Positions 47,751 through 56,002 are shown, counted from the first letter of the stretch. The stretch is 64,000 nucleotides of DNA from Rhizobium terrae (GCF_003425685.1 NZ_QJKM01000010.1:1-64000), one strand, 5' to 3'. Numbers and translations: made by a program. Notes: generated by a model from the sequence alone, not told the origin.

Positions 47751-49032
47751 CGAGGTTTGCGAGGATGTCGTTCTCGGTAATGTCCTGATAGCCCATGCCG
47801 GCCGCGTCGAACCGTTCGATGAGACCGGCGAAATTCTCCCGCTTCGTCGTCTCGATGCCGATCAGGATGGAGCCGAAGTTGCGGGCCGACTTCTTCAAGT
47901 ATTCGAAGCGGGCGATATCGTCCTCCGGCCCCAGCAGGTTGAGGAAGTCGCGCAGGGCGCCCGGGCGCTGCGGAAGCCGGAGGATGAAATATTTCTTCAC
48001 CCCGGAAAACCGCATGGCGCGTTCCTTGACGTCCGGCAGCCGCTCGAAGTCGAAATTGCCGCCGGAGACGACGCAGACCACCGTCCTGCCGGCAAGCTTC
48101 TCCTTGCCGAGGGCCTCCAGCGCGGTGATCGACAAGGCGCCCGCCGGCTCCAGCACCACGCCCTCGACGTTCAGCATCTCGGTGATCGTCACGCAGATGG
48201 CGTTTTCCGGCACCAGCAGGACCTGATCGGCCGAAAACCGCTTCAGCGCCGCGAAATTGAGGTCGCCGACCCGCGCCACCGCGGCGCCGTCGACGAAATT
48301 GTCCACCTGCTTCAGCGTGACCGGCTGCCCCGCCTCCAGGCTTTTCTTCAGGCTCGGCGCTCCTTCCGGTTCGGTAAAGACGAAGTTTTCCGTCGTGACG
48401 ATATCGTCGAGATAACCGGTCATGCCGGAGGAGAGGCCGCCGCCGCCGACCGGCATGATGACCAGATCGGCAACGGTGCCTTCCGGCAACTGCTCGACGA
48501 GCTCGGCGGCTACCGTCGCCTGGCCCTCGATGATGTCCCTGTCGTCGAAGGGAGGCACCATGACGCCGCCGATTTCTTCCACATGGGTGCGCGCCGCCGC
48601 GTAGCACTGGTCGAAAATGTCGCCGATCAGCCTGATGGTGATGAACGAGCCGCCGAACATGCGGGTCTTGTCGATCTTCTGCTGCGGCGTCGTCACCGGC
48701 ATGAAGACTACTCCCGGCACTTCAAAATGGCGGCAGACGAAGGCAAAACCCTGGGCATGGTTGCCGGCCGAGGCGCAGACGAAGGTCTTGCCGCCGGCGC
48801 CTGCCGCGATCGCCTTGCGCAGGAAGTTGAAGGCGCCTCGGATCTTGTAGGAGCGGACGGGCGACAGGTCCTCGCGCTTCAGCCAGATCTCCGCACCGTA
48901 ACGCCGGCTCAGGTGCTCGTTCATCTGCAGCGGCGTTTCCGGGAAAATCTCCCGCATCGCGGCCTTTGCTTCGTCCACGCCCGCTTTCGCCACGCCTGCC
49001 CCACTCACGCCCAACCCGCTCACATCGGCCAT
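47743..49032 (-). CDS. ilvA: Threonine ammonia-lyase (threonine dehydratase)
   Basis: 429 residues from ATG 49032 (MADVSGLGVSGAG); a GTG at 49074 is an alternative. The PLP lysine is in VRSYKIRGAFNF, the substrate loop is CASAGNHAQGFA, and the phosphate-binding loop is PVGGGGLSSGM. A C-terminal ACT-like regulatory domain at about 330-429 (RLPQRPGALRDFLNLL) points to the biosynthetic, isoleucine-inhibited type. It makes 2-oxobutanoate for isoleucine. It is divergent from trkH across 92 bases. Confidence 0.95.
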   Translation of the reverse strand: MADVSGLGVSGAGVAKAGVDEAKAAMREIFPETPLQMNEHLSRRYGAEIWLKREDLSPVRSYKIRGAFNFLRKAIAAGAGGKTFVCASAGNHAQGFAFVCRHFEVPGVVFMPVTTPQQKIDKTRMFGGSFITIRLIGDIFDQCYAAARTHVEEIGGVMVPPFDDRDIIEGQATVAAELVEQLPEGTVADLVIMPVGGGGLSSGMTGYLDDIVTTENFVFTEPEGAPSLKKSLEAGQPVTLKQVDNFVDGAAVARVGDLNFAALKRFSADQVLLVPENAICVTITEMLNVEGVVLEPAGALSITALEALGKEKLAGRTVVCVVSGGNFDFERLPDVKERAMRFSGVKKYFILRLPQRPGALRDFLNLLGPEDDIARFEYLKKSARNFGSILIGIETTKRENFAGLIERFDAAGMGYQDITENDILANLVI

Positions 49033-49124
49033 CCATTGAAATCGAAGATAGGCCTCGCTATGCCATAGGCTCACGTCCGAGACAAAGCATCTTTCCGCCG
49101 CCGCGAAACAGGGACGACCCTTTC

Positions 49125-50579
49125 TTGAACGCCAACCTTCTCCGCTCGGTCATCTATATCACGGCGCTTTGCGCGCTCTATCTTTCGACCGCGATGTTCC
49201 TGCCGGCGCTGGTCGATCTCTATTACGGCCATGACGACTGGCAGGTCTTCGCGATGTCCGGTTTCCTAGTCGGCGGTCTCGCGGCCGCGGCAGCGCTTGC
49301 GACGCGCGGTCCGCCGCCGGTCTTCAACAAGCGGCTCGGCTTCCTGCTCGTCAACGTGCTCTGGGTGATGTTCTCACTGGTGGGCGCCATCCCGCTCTTC
49401 CTGGCCGAGCACGAACTTTCCTTCGCCCAGGCGCTGTTCGAATCGATTTCCGGCATCACCACGACCGGCTCGACCGTCGTCGTCGGGCTCGACACGATGC
49501 CGCCCGGCATCCTGCTCTGGCGCTCAATCCTGACATGGCTCGGCGGCATCGGCATCGTCGGCCTCGGCCTTTTCGTGCTGCCTTTCCTGAAAGTCGGCGG
49601 CATGTCGATCTTCAAGCTGGAATCCTCGGAGACCAACGATCGGCCCTTCGCAAGGCTGGCGAGTTTCACGCGAGCCTTCCTGATCGTCTACGTGCTTTTG
49701 ACCATCGCCTGCGCGGTTGCCTACGACATCGCCGGAATGAGCCATTTCGACGCCCTCAACCATGCCATGTCGACCATCGCGACGGCCGGTTTCTCGACCC
49801 ACGACATGTCCTTCGCCTATTTCGACAACACCGCGATCCTCCTGGTCGGCGCCATTTTCCTAACACTTTGCAGCCTGCCCTTCTCGGTGATCATCCTGCT
49901 TGCGCTTCGCGGTCGGCTCGATGCGGTGCGCGACCCGCAGATCGCCGTCTTCATCGGTTATCTCTGCGCCATCTCGGTCGCGCTTGCCGTCTATCACCAT
50001 CTGAAGAACGGCATCGAGCTGGACGATGCGCTGATCCATGCCTTCTTCAACATGTCATCCATTCTTTCGACCGGCGGCTTCGCGAGCGACGACTATACGC
50101 TCTGGGGACCGTTCGCCGTACTTCTCGCCTTTTTCGCGACCTTCATGGGCGGCTGTTCCGGTTCGACCGCCGGCGGCATCAAGGCCTATCGGTTCGTGGT
50201 GATGTTCAACAGCGCGCGGGCCGGTCTCAACAAGCTCATCTACCCGAATGCCATCTATCCGGTGCGCTACGGCGCCATGACCATCGATGCGGAAACCCAG
50301 CGCGGCGTCTTCCTGTTCGTCAGCCTCTATATCTTCCTCTGGGTGATCGGCAGCATCGGCATGACGCTGTTCGGCTACGATATCCTCACCGCGACGTCGT
50401 CGGTCATCACGGCGCTTTCGAATGTCGGCCCCGGCATCGGCCCGATCATCGGCCCGGTCGGCAACTTTTCGACCATCAGCGATCCGGCTCTTTATCTTCT
50501 CTGCGTGATGATGCTGCTCGGACGCCTCGAGGTCCTGACCGTGCTGGTGCTCCTCACCCCGGTCTTCTGGCGGCACTAA
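49125..50579 (+). CDS. trkH: TrkH family potassium uptake protein
   Basis: 484 residues. The start is taken as TTG 49125 (NANLLRSVIYITALCALYLS follows), with AGGGACG nine bases upstream. No ATG fits, and the in-frame region before it reads as low-complexity Pro/Arg. Pore-loop motifs are seen in ESISGITTTGSTVV, AMSTIATAGFSTHD, FNMSSILSTGGFAS and ALSNVGPGIG, which are the four K+ filter regions. FMGGCSGSTAGGIKAYR is diagnostic for TrkH. It needs the cytoplasmic TrkA protein, which is not in the window. Confidence 0.94.
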   Translation: MNANLLRSVIYITALCALYLSTAMFLPALVDLYYGHDDWQVFAMSGFLVGGLAAAAALATRGPPPVFNKRLGFLLVNVLWVMFSLVGAIPLFLAEHELSFAQALFESISGITTTGSTVVVGLDTMPPGILLWRSILTWLGGIGIVGLGLFVLPFLKVGGMSIFKLESSETNDRPFARLASFTRAFLIVYVLLTIACAVAYDIAGMSHFDALNHAMSTIATAGFSTHDMSFAYFDNTAILLVGAIFLTLCSLPFSVIILLALRGRLDAVRDPQIAVFIGYLCAISVALAVYHHLKNGIELDDALIHAFFNMSSILSTGGFASDDYTLWGPFAVLLAFFATFMGGCSGSTAGGIKAYRFVVMFNSARAGLNKLIYPNAIYPVRYGAMTIDAETQRGVFLFVSLYIFLWVIGSIGMTLFGYDILTATSSVITALSNVGPGIGPIIGPVGNFSTISDPALYLLCVMMLLGRLEVLTVLVLLTPVFWRH

Positions 50580-50675
50580 CGTGTGTCGCGCGAAGTGTTG
50601 AGCCGTTTGCGGTGACGACACCGCGGGAACGGGAAGCCGAACCACAGCGAGCGCACTTGAACAAGCGTGCTGCGC

Positions 50676-51329
50676 CTAGCCCCGGGCCGGAACACGCAGG
50701 AAACGCAGCGGCCCTTCCGGCCGGTCGTCGTCGAAAACGGCACAGGCAAGCTCGCCACCGAAGACGCAGCCGCCGTCTATATTGGTGCGGTTGTCGAAGG
50801 TCTGCGGATTGCCGGCGAGCGGGGTGTGGCCATGGCAGAGATGCCGGCCCCAGAAATAACCCGATTCGCCTCCCCCGAAACGCTTCCAAATCAGGTCGTG
50901 CTCCCGCTGTCCGTCAAGCGGCAACGCCTCGTCGACCCCTGCATGCACGAAGATGCGATATTCGTCGGCATGGATGGCCGGCAGCTCCGCGCACCACCGC
51001 ACGACATCGTCCGGCACGTGTCCACAAAAGGATCCCAGCGTCTCGTATCCACCGTTCTCCATCCACATGGCCATCTCGGCCCCGCCGTGCAGATAGGCGC
51101 GGACCATCATGTCCTCGTGGTTGCCCTTGAGCATGGTCCAGCGCCAGCCCTGCTTCCTTGGCCCGGCCATTACGAGTTCCAGCACGCCACGGCTCTCCGG
51201 CCCGCGATCGATGTAATCGCCCACGAAGACCACATGACCGGCCGAAGCCTGATCATGAATATGCCCGAGCATATCCTTGAGCTCCGTCAGACAGCCATGG
51301 ATATCGCCGATCGCAAAGGTGAAACTCAC
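50676..51329 (-). CDS. PPP-type metallophosphoesterase (serine/threonine phosphatase family)
   Basis: 217 residues starting at GTG 51329 with GGAGGAG just upstream; a longer frame to 51530 has no family support. Motifs are in order FAIGDIHGC, VGDYIDRGPES, LKGNHEDMM and CHGHTPL, all intact, giving a di-metal centre. Its size and motifs fit bacterial PrpA/PrpB-like phosphatases or diadenosine tetraphosphatase-like enzymes. Substrate not certain. Confidence 0.9.
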   Translation of the reverse strand: MSFTFAIGDIHGCLTELKDMLGHIHDQASAGHVVFVGDYIDRGPESRGVLELVMAGPRKQGWRWTMLKGNHEDMMVRAYLHGGAEMAMWMENGGYETLGSFCGHVPDDVVRWCAELPAIHADEYRIFVHAGVDEALPLDGQREHDLIWKRFGGGESGYFWGRHLCHGHTPLAGNPQTFDNRTNIDGGCVFGGELACAVFDDDRPEGPLRFLRVPARG

Positions 51330-51933
51330 GCTCTCCTCCAGAGAGACGGATATAGCGCCGGAACCGCATCGGGGAATGGCAGCCCTCCGTGTAAACGGAT
51401 CGAAGTCCAACACGGCGAACCGGCAGCCAGCATCGATAGTCATCCTCGGACATGGCTCGGCGATTGCAGATCCGTTCGAACTTGAGCCTGTAATTACTCT
51501 CTCTTCAGAAATTCCCAGGCTTGACCTCAACGCAACAGTTGCCGGTTGCCGCCATTTTACCGATTCCGCAGCTGCTCTTCACGGAACCGAGATTGCGACC
51601 TTTGCGTTGGGTGTCCAGAATGATTGGGGCGGCAAAAATCTAGCCGCCAAGGGATGGAATGCGCTTTGGCAATTCCATTTTCATCACAATTGCGGGGATG
51701 AAGGGGCAAAAAGAAGCGAGATGGATGGAAGCATCTTCACATTAACGCAATTTGTGTCCGGCGTTACATCGATTACCTAAAAAATTGAACGACTTAGCGT
51801 CACTCTCCCTTTGAAACCATGGTGAATTTGGCTCAAAATCTATCAATTCGGTTTGTGCGGTGCGTCCTGATCTTCTGGAATGTCCGATATTCCATGCTGA
51901 ACGAAAGGCAGATACGGACATCACCGCTACGCC
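51330..51933. other. 604-base region without a supported gene, left flank of the island
   Basis: Base composition is less GC-rich than the housekeeping regions on either side. A plus-strand frame up to 51780 has no recognisable domain, no good ribosome-binding site and overlaps the phosphatase 5' end. I see no RNA gene or repeat. It probably marks the transition into the accessory region. Confidence 0.5.
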
Positions 51934-52182
51934 TCAAGGCTGGTTCTCATCGCCAACGGATTCCTGGATAGCGTTGATTGCCGCCTTTAGCGGCAGGATG
52001 TTCTGGGTTACCACCACCCAAATCACGTCATCCGCGATTTTATGGTATTCGTGCCGCAGGATATTACCGATCCCGCGAATTTTCTTCCAAGGAACGTCCG
52101 AGGCAAAGTTCAGTAGCTCATCAGGTATGTGACGGCAGGCTTCGGAAATAATCTCCAGCGCCCGTTGAGTGCCGAGCCTCAA
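51934..52182 (-). pseudogene. 5'-truncated DUF86/HepT-like remnant
   Basis: The reading frame gives about 82 residues that match only the C-terminal two-thirds of DUF86/HepT proteins: LGTQRALEIISEACRHIPDE, VPWKKIRGIGNILRHEYHKI. The N-terminal helix and a proper start are missing, and the only start-like codon is TTG 52182. Homology fades at about 52190, where the neighbouring gene ends. HepT is the RNase toxin or partner of MntA-type antitoxins. No MntA partner is seen, so this is most likely a relic cut by an insertion. Confidence 0.75.
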
Positions 52183-52186
52183 GCGC

Positions 52187-52627
52187 TCAATGCGGCAGCG
52201 TGACCGTCAAACGGCGGGTTTCACCAGGAGCGGCTTCCGACGTGTGGAGTTCCACCCGGAAGCCCAGGTCAAAGGCGGCGCGGATGAAATCATCCAAGAG
52301 AAGATCCGTTCCTGCTTCGATGCGGGCGAATTCTTGGCCCTGTCGCTTGGCTTCGGCCAGCACCCATTGCCGCAGCTTAGCCTTGACCTCCGCAAAGTTG
52401 TCGTCCTCGGCGGCAAGGCGGTTCCTGCGTTCGGTCTCGGTCATGAAGCATGCCATGACCGCCGCCAGAAAAACGTCGATGGAGCAGCCGTAGTGCGCGG
52501 CGTGGTCGCGGACGCGCTGGAGTTCCTCTTCGGAAAAGTCCAGTTCCACCCGTTCGCCTGCGGGCGGATGAGCCTTGAAGTAGGCTACGCATTCCTCAAA
52601 CTCCACGAAGGCAAATTCCCGCTCCAT
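52187..52627 (-). CDS. Hypothetical protein, third gene of the hicAB operon
   Basis: 146 residues, ATG 52627, two bases after the hicB stop. I do not recognise a named family. Residues 27-65 (LDFSEEELQRVRDHAAHYGC) look like a ribbon-helix-helix-type strand and helix pair. Residues 95-125 (FARIEAGTDLLLDDFIRAAF) are helical. The tight spacing suggests coupled translation with hicB. It might be an accessory regulator or part of another toxin-antitoxin pair; this is an inference. Confidence 0.7.
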   Translation of the reverse strand: MEREFAFVEFEECVAYFKAHPPAGERVELDFSEEELQRVRDHAAHYGCSIDVFLAAVMACFMTETERRNRLAAEDDNFAEVKAKLRQWVLAEAKRQGQEFARIEAGTDLLLDDFIRAAFDLGFRVELHTSEAAPGETRRLTVTLPH

Positions 52628-52629
52628 CG

Positions 52630-52959
52630 CTATCCGACCGCCCGCTCAAGGGTCGATGTCACCCACTTGTTGAGGCTGACACCCGCACGCCGGGCGGCAA
52701 CCGTGATCGCCTTGTGCAGGCTCGGCTCGGCCCGCACGACGAATTGCCCCGAAAACGGCTTTTCAGGTTCCTCGCCACGTTCGTTGCAGAACGCCAGGTA
52801 ATCTTCCACGGAATCGGCGAAGGCCTGCTTGAGTTCGGCCGCCGACGTGCCCTGGAAGGTGATCACGTCGCGCAGGTTGATGACTTCGCCATGGAAGATC
52901 TCGGCTTCCTCGTCGAACTCGACGACCGCCTCGTAGCCCTTGTAGTGCATCATGGTCAT
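52630..52959 (-). CDS. hicB: HicB family antitoxin
   Basis: 109 residues from ATG 52959 after GGAGATA. The N-terminal HicB-like fold (MHYKGYEAVVEFDEEAEIFH, then GEVINLRDVITFQGTSAAEL) is followed by a C-terminal ribbon-helix-helix for DNA binding (AEPSLHKAITVAARRAGVSL). It overlaps the hicA stop by four bases. The antitoxin should neutralise HicA and repress the operon. Confidence 0.93.
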   Translation of the reverse strand: MTMMHYKGYEAVVEFDEEAEIFHGEVINLRDVITFQGTSAAELKQAFADSVEDYLAFCNERGEEPEKPFSGQFVVRAEPSLHKAITVAARRAGVSLNKWVTSTLERAVG

Positions 52960-53216
52960 GGTTGTATCTCCGCTTCGAGCAGGAAGCGCCGGACGGATTT
53001 CACCGCGCCTTTGTTGGTCTCCTTCTGCGGATGCGGGCGGTGGAACACCGCACGTACGCCGTTCAAGGCGATGCGCACCCGCGACCCCTGTCCCTCCGAT
53101 ATGTCCGCCCCGCAAGCGGCCAGCATGGCCTCGATGTCGCGCCACGGAATGCTGGCGCGGACGGGTTCGGCGAAGACGGCTTCAAGGGTCGCCTGATGCT
53201 TCCTGCTTAATTCCAT
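52956..53216 (-). CDS. hicA: HicA family mRNA interferase toxin
   Basis: 86 residues from ATG 53216. The double-stranded-RNA-binding-like fold has SIPWRDIEAMLAACGADISE, then GSRVRIALNGVRAVFHRPHP. KGAVKSVRRFL is the usual family end. The usual catalytic His is probably the one in VFHRPHP. It is the first gene of a hicA-hicB-orfX operon preceded by two direct repeats. Confidence 0.93.
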   Translation of the reverse strand: MELSRKHQATLEAVFAEPVRASIPWRDIEAMLAACGADISEGQGSRVRIALNGVRAVFHRPHPQKETNKGAVKSVRRFLLEAEIQP

Positions 53217-53218
53217 AT

Positions 53219-53241
53219 AGTATCACTTTCCAGTATCACTT
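53219..53241 (-). promoter_or_regulatory. Direct repeats upstream of hicA
   Basis: AGTATCACTT occurs at 53219-53228 and again at 53232-53241 (13-base period), immediately before the hicA start at 53216. This is the expected place for a HicB operator. Confidence 0.6.
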
Positions 53242-53629
53242 GCAAGATTCCTGACAGGATACCGGATCCGCAGAGGTTCCGCGATGCTGTTGCCCGCACA
53301 TGCGCCAATGCCGGGTCAGGTGTTTGGTTTGCCGCGCCGCCTCCTGTTCGATCTGGCGATGAGCCCGAACGAGGCACCAAGGGGTTCCAAGGGGCTTGCC
53401 CCTGGCGCACTTGCCGGTTTTCTCCGGCCCGCGCTTCGCGGCCGGGCAGAAAACCGCGCAACGCATCGCCGCTTTTTTTCAATGCGTATTACATGTTGGT
53501 GATGCGTAAGTGCGCTGTACGCATCGTACGTCCGGAAGTTGAATGTCGCAAGATGAGCGATTCAATTCAAGCGCTTGTGCGAATTGTCTGTTGTGAAGGA
53601 ATCATCTCTTTGTTAGCAGGGAGAACCAC
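53242..53629. other. 388-base non-coding region between hicAB and tRNA-Leu
   Basis: No protein gene is supported. It contains 'AAGGGGCTTGCCCCT' and a CGCG/CGCG hairpin near 53420-53450, both like sequences seen near mobilisation regions. The oriT-like palindrome at 53501-53525 follows, then the tRNA promoter region. Confidence 0.5.
53501..53525 (+). other. oriT-like palindrome
   Basis: GATGCGTA (53501-53508) and TACGCATC (53518-53525) are a perfect inverted repeat around AGTGCGCTG. The joined word TAAGTGCGC (53507-53515) equals the core next to the nick site of IncQ/MobQ-type oriT sequences. No relaxase gene is nearby. Confidence 0.35.
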
Positions 53630-53917
53630 GCGGACGTGGTGAAACTGGTAGACACAAGGGACTTAGACGCAAATTGAGTGCACCGGCGGAAACGCCGGAT
53701 GTAGAACCGCTCAAAGTCGGGGAAACCTGTCAGATGGCAATCCCGAGCCAAGCCCTACGGGGAAGGTGTAGAGACTAGACGGGCGGCACCTACGGCGAAA
53801 GTTAGGGTGAAGGTATAGTCCAGACCACAAACGCCGGAAGGCGGCGGCGAAAGCCGTAGCTGGTAAGAAAATCCCTCGGCTTCGGCCATGCGGGTTCGAT
53901 CCCCGCCGTCCGCACCA
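53630..53917 (+). tRNA. tRNA-Leu(UAA), interrupted by a group I intron
   Basis: The acceptor stem GCGGACG (53630-53636) pairs with CGTCCGC (53907-53913), discriminator A, and CCA is encoded (53915-53917). The D arm is GTGGTGAAACTGGTAGAC. Joining 53664 to 53868 gives anticodon stem AGGGA/TCCCT with loop CTTAAAA, so anticodon UAA. The long variable arm (CGGCTTCGG) and GGTTCGATCCC T arm are typical of class II tRNA-Leu. Exons are 53630-53664 and 53868-53917. Confidence 0.96.
53665..53867 (+). ncRNA. Group I intron (IC3-like) in the tRNA-Leu(UAA) anticodon loop
   Basis: 203 bases inserted between U34 and A35. P1 forms between exon ACTT (53661-53664) and intron GAGT (53676-53679), with the expected U-G pair at the 5' splice site. 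P2 is CCGGCG-GAAA-CGCCGG (53683-53698). The Q element reads AATCCCGAGCCAAGCC (53739-53754), and R and S pair as GACTA (53773-53777) with TAGTC (53816-53820) to make P7. The intron ends in G. It has no reading frame for a homing endonuclease. It should self-splice. Confidence 0.93.
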
Positions 53918-53923
53918 ATTTAG

Positions 53924-54433
53924 CTATTCATTTTCCGAAAGAGCGGGAGACTGTCTATTCAGCTCTTGGATAAATAAGAGCATCTCCCGATTGACGGCCC
54001 TTTGTTCGCCCCGTTGCTGATTTAACATCTGGTGCGCATCCCTCTGTCTTTCGGAAAGACGTGGCCCGTGCTTCACCATAAACCGGCCGACAATGACGGA
54101 CATATAGAGAAGCGTTAGGGCGTTGATGACGTGTATTCGCCCATATTCATCCGGAATGCCGTGGCATACCCGGTGGCGATTAGGAACCTTCGCGAATATC
54201 CGCGAACCGCGCGAACTTTTGTCACCAGTTCTTTTATAAGCGAAATCAATCGCTAGCAGGTTTACGAAAGTGAACTGTTCGATGGCCAATATATCGCTTG
54301 CGATGCCTAAAGAGGCCCCAGTCAGAAGCTCCCCCATGGCAATTCGCATCTCGACCAGACTCGTAATGCCTTCCCTCACCTCCGGAGCATAGAAATGTCT
54401 TCGAGCTACGGCTTCAATTTCAGGGAAAATCAC
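53924..54433 (-). CDS. Hypothetical protein in island
   Basis: 169 residues if started at GTG 54433. The frame stays open with protein-like sequence back to a stop at about 54502 (it includes LFREIAQVAALERPIHTLRV), so the true start is uncertain. I do not recognise a family. There is one hydrophobic stretch (VINALTLLYMSVIVGRFMV) and a Gln/Arg-rich C terminus. Composition is less GC-rich than housekeeping genes, which fits recent acquisition. It is downstream of the 104-residue gene on the same strand. Confidence 0.55.
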   Translation of the reverse strand: MIFPEIEAVARRHFYAPEVREGITSLVEMRIAMGELLTGASLGIASDILAIEQFTFVNLLAIDFAYKRTGDKSSRGSRIFAKVPNRHRVCHGIPDEYGRIHVINALTLLYMSVIVGRFMVKHGPRLSERQRDAHQMLNQQRGEQRAVNREMLLFIQELNRQSPALSENE

Positions 54434-54505
54434 CCGAAGAGTATGTATTGGACGCTCTAACGCCGCTACCTGCGCTATTTCTCTGAATAGGCTCGCGTCC
54501 TCGAA

Positions 54506-54820
54506 TTAGGCATGGCTTTCCAATGCTGCCGCATATTCTTCCGCTATTGTCTTGGCGTCAACCGTCGCAAACTTATCCGCGAGTGCAACAATAGGAAGAG
54601 ATGGCAGGACACCACGCCGGAAATATCTGCGCTGCGCCTTTAACCTTTCCTCCATTTGAACCGGAAGGTTAGTCAGCTTCAAAAGAGTTTCTTGCGTTTC
54701 TGGCTTTTGCCACCATGCATTCAACTTCTCCAGTGCATCGGTCAGCGCCCTTCCCAGAAGCTGCAGCAACTCCGAGAAGTTATTTTCCCTTTCGGTCTCC
54801 ATCTGACCGTTACGCGCCAT
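54506..54820 (-). CDS. Hypothetical helical protein in island
   Basis: 104 residues, ATG 54820 after GGAGAG. Mainly helical: ENNFSELLQLLGRALTDALE, then QETLLKLTNLPVQMEERLKA and a C-terminal helix with AEEYAAALE. No recognisable domain, signal peptide or membrane segment. It is 54 bases after the fic stop, so it could be cotranscribed with fic and the 169-residue gene. Confidence 0.6.
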   Translation of the reverse strand: MARNGQMETERENNFSELLQLLGRALTDALEKLNAWWQKPETQETLLKLTNLPVQMEERLKAQRRYFRRGVLPSLPIVALADKFATVDAKTIAEEYAAALESHA

Positions 54821-54874
54821 TCAACTCTCCATCCGTACTTCATCAGAACCGCTTCAGCGCCGCTCCGGTAGTAG

Positions 54875-55969
54875 TTATTCTAGACGCAGATAGTAACGCG
54901 TGTAGCGCCGTTCGCCTGTCCGGGCAAAAGCCCCCATCTCGACCAGATCCTGCAAATCGCGGGTGGCTGTGGCGCGGGAAGTCTTGGTGATGCTGATATA
55001 GTTCTCCGCGCTCAAGCCGCCCTTGAAACCCTCGACACCCTCGCGGAACATCCGTGCCACGGCTTTCATCTGGCGGCCGTTCAGTTTCGCGCCGAACCTG
55101 TCGAAAAAATGCGCCTTGGCGATGTAGAAATTGACGCGCTCCAAGGTATTCCGCTGTGCCTCAAGGATGGTCTCGTCGAAATAAACCAGCCAGTCGGTAA
55201 TCCGGACATTCTTATTGGAAAGCTCCAGCATGTCGTAATAGCGCTTGCGGTGGCGCCCTATGGTGTAAGAGAGCGAGATCAAGCTGGGTTGCCCCAAGCT
55301 CTGCGCCAGGGCCTTTTCGGAGATGGCCCGGCCAATGCGCCCATTGCCGTCCTCGAACGGGTGGATGCTTTCAAAATAGATATGGGCGATCCCTGCCCGC
55401 GTTGCGGCCGGAAGCCCTGCCGAGGCACTACCGTTAAACCAGGCCAGGAAGCGCTCCATCTCCTCCGGCACCTGGGCAGACGGCGGGGCTTCGAAGTGAA
55501 TATTGGGATTGCCAATGGCTCCCGAAACCACCTGCATGGCGTCGGCGTGAGTGCGATACCCGCCGATGACTTCAATGCGCCGAGCGCCCGCCATGATCAT
55601 CCCGTGCCAGGCATGGAGTTGCTCGTGGGTCAAAGGTTCGGCAAAGGTCCGGTAAAGGTCAACCATCATCTCGGCGATGCCGCGCTCCGGCAGCGGAATA
55701 GTGCGATCGTCACCGCCAAGGCCGAATTGCCGACGAAGAGACGATTGCAGGCTGTCCCGGTTGAGGATTTCCCCTTCGATCTCGGATGTGGTCAGGGCTT
55801 CGTCGCTGATGAGTTCGATACGGAGCAAGTCCCGGTCATCGGCACTGACATGGCGATAAGCACCGATGAATTCACCGGAATTCAGCAGGAATTGCCTCTC
55901 GAACGGCTCCAGCGCCGCGCTGTCATAGATAAAATTCGGCCAATCGCCGTGCTGCCAGTTCCACATCAT
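54875..55969 (-). CDS. Fic family protein with N-terminal DUF4172-like domain and C-terminal winged helix
   Basis: 364 residues; ATG 55969, next ATG 55966. The N-terminal domain (MWNWQHGDWPNFIYD) carries the inhibitory-helix motif TTSEIEGE, of the (S/T)xxxE(G/N) type. The Fic active site is HPFEDGNGRIGR near residue 203, complete. A winged helix at about 305-360 (YISITKTSRATATRDLQDLV) is suited to DNA binding. Fic enzymes attach AMP or other groups to target proteins and are held off by the inhibitory helix. The start codon sits within a perfect inverted repeat, so autoregulation is likely. Confidence 0.93.
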   Translation of the reverse strand: MMWNWQHGDWPNFIYDSAALEPFERQFLLNSGEFIGAYRHVSADDRDLLRIELISDEALTTSEIEGEILNRDSLQSSLRRQFGLGGDDRTIPLPERGIAEMMVDLYRTFAEPLTHEQLHAWHGMIMAGARRIEVIGGYRTHADAMQVVSGAIGNPNIHFEAPPSAQVPEEMERFLAWFNGSASAGLPAATRAGIAHIYFESIHPFEDGNGRIGRAISEKALAQSLGQPSLISLSYTIGRHRKRYYDMLELSNKNVRITDWLVYFDETILEAQRNTLERVNFYIAKAHFFDRFGAKLNGRQMKAVARMFREGVEGFKGGLSAENYISITKTSRATATRDLQDLVEMGAFARTGERRYTRYYLRLE

Positions 55970-56002
55970 GAGTTATAGACCGCCTTTCTATAACTCATGA
56001 TG
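55964..56002 (-). promoter_or_regulatory. Perfect 16-bp inverted repeat over the fic start
   Basis: CATCATGAGTTATAGA (55964-55979) and TCTATAACTCATGATG (55987-56002) are exact complements around the seven-base spacer CCGCCTT. The left arm includes the fic ATG. It could be a DNA operator or an mRNA hairpin that hides the start. Confidence 0.7.

Noticed and set aside
51376..51780. Possible plus-strand gene before the island
   Set aside because: No domain, weak start context, and overlap with the 5' end of the phosphatase gene.
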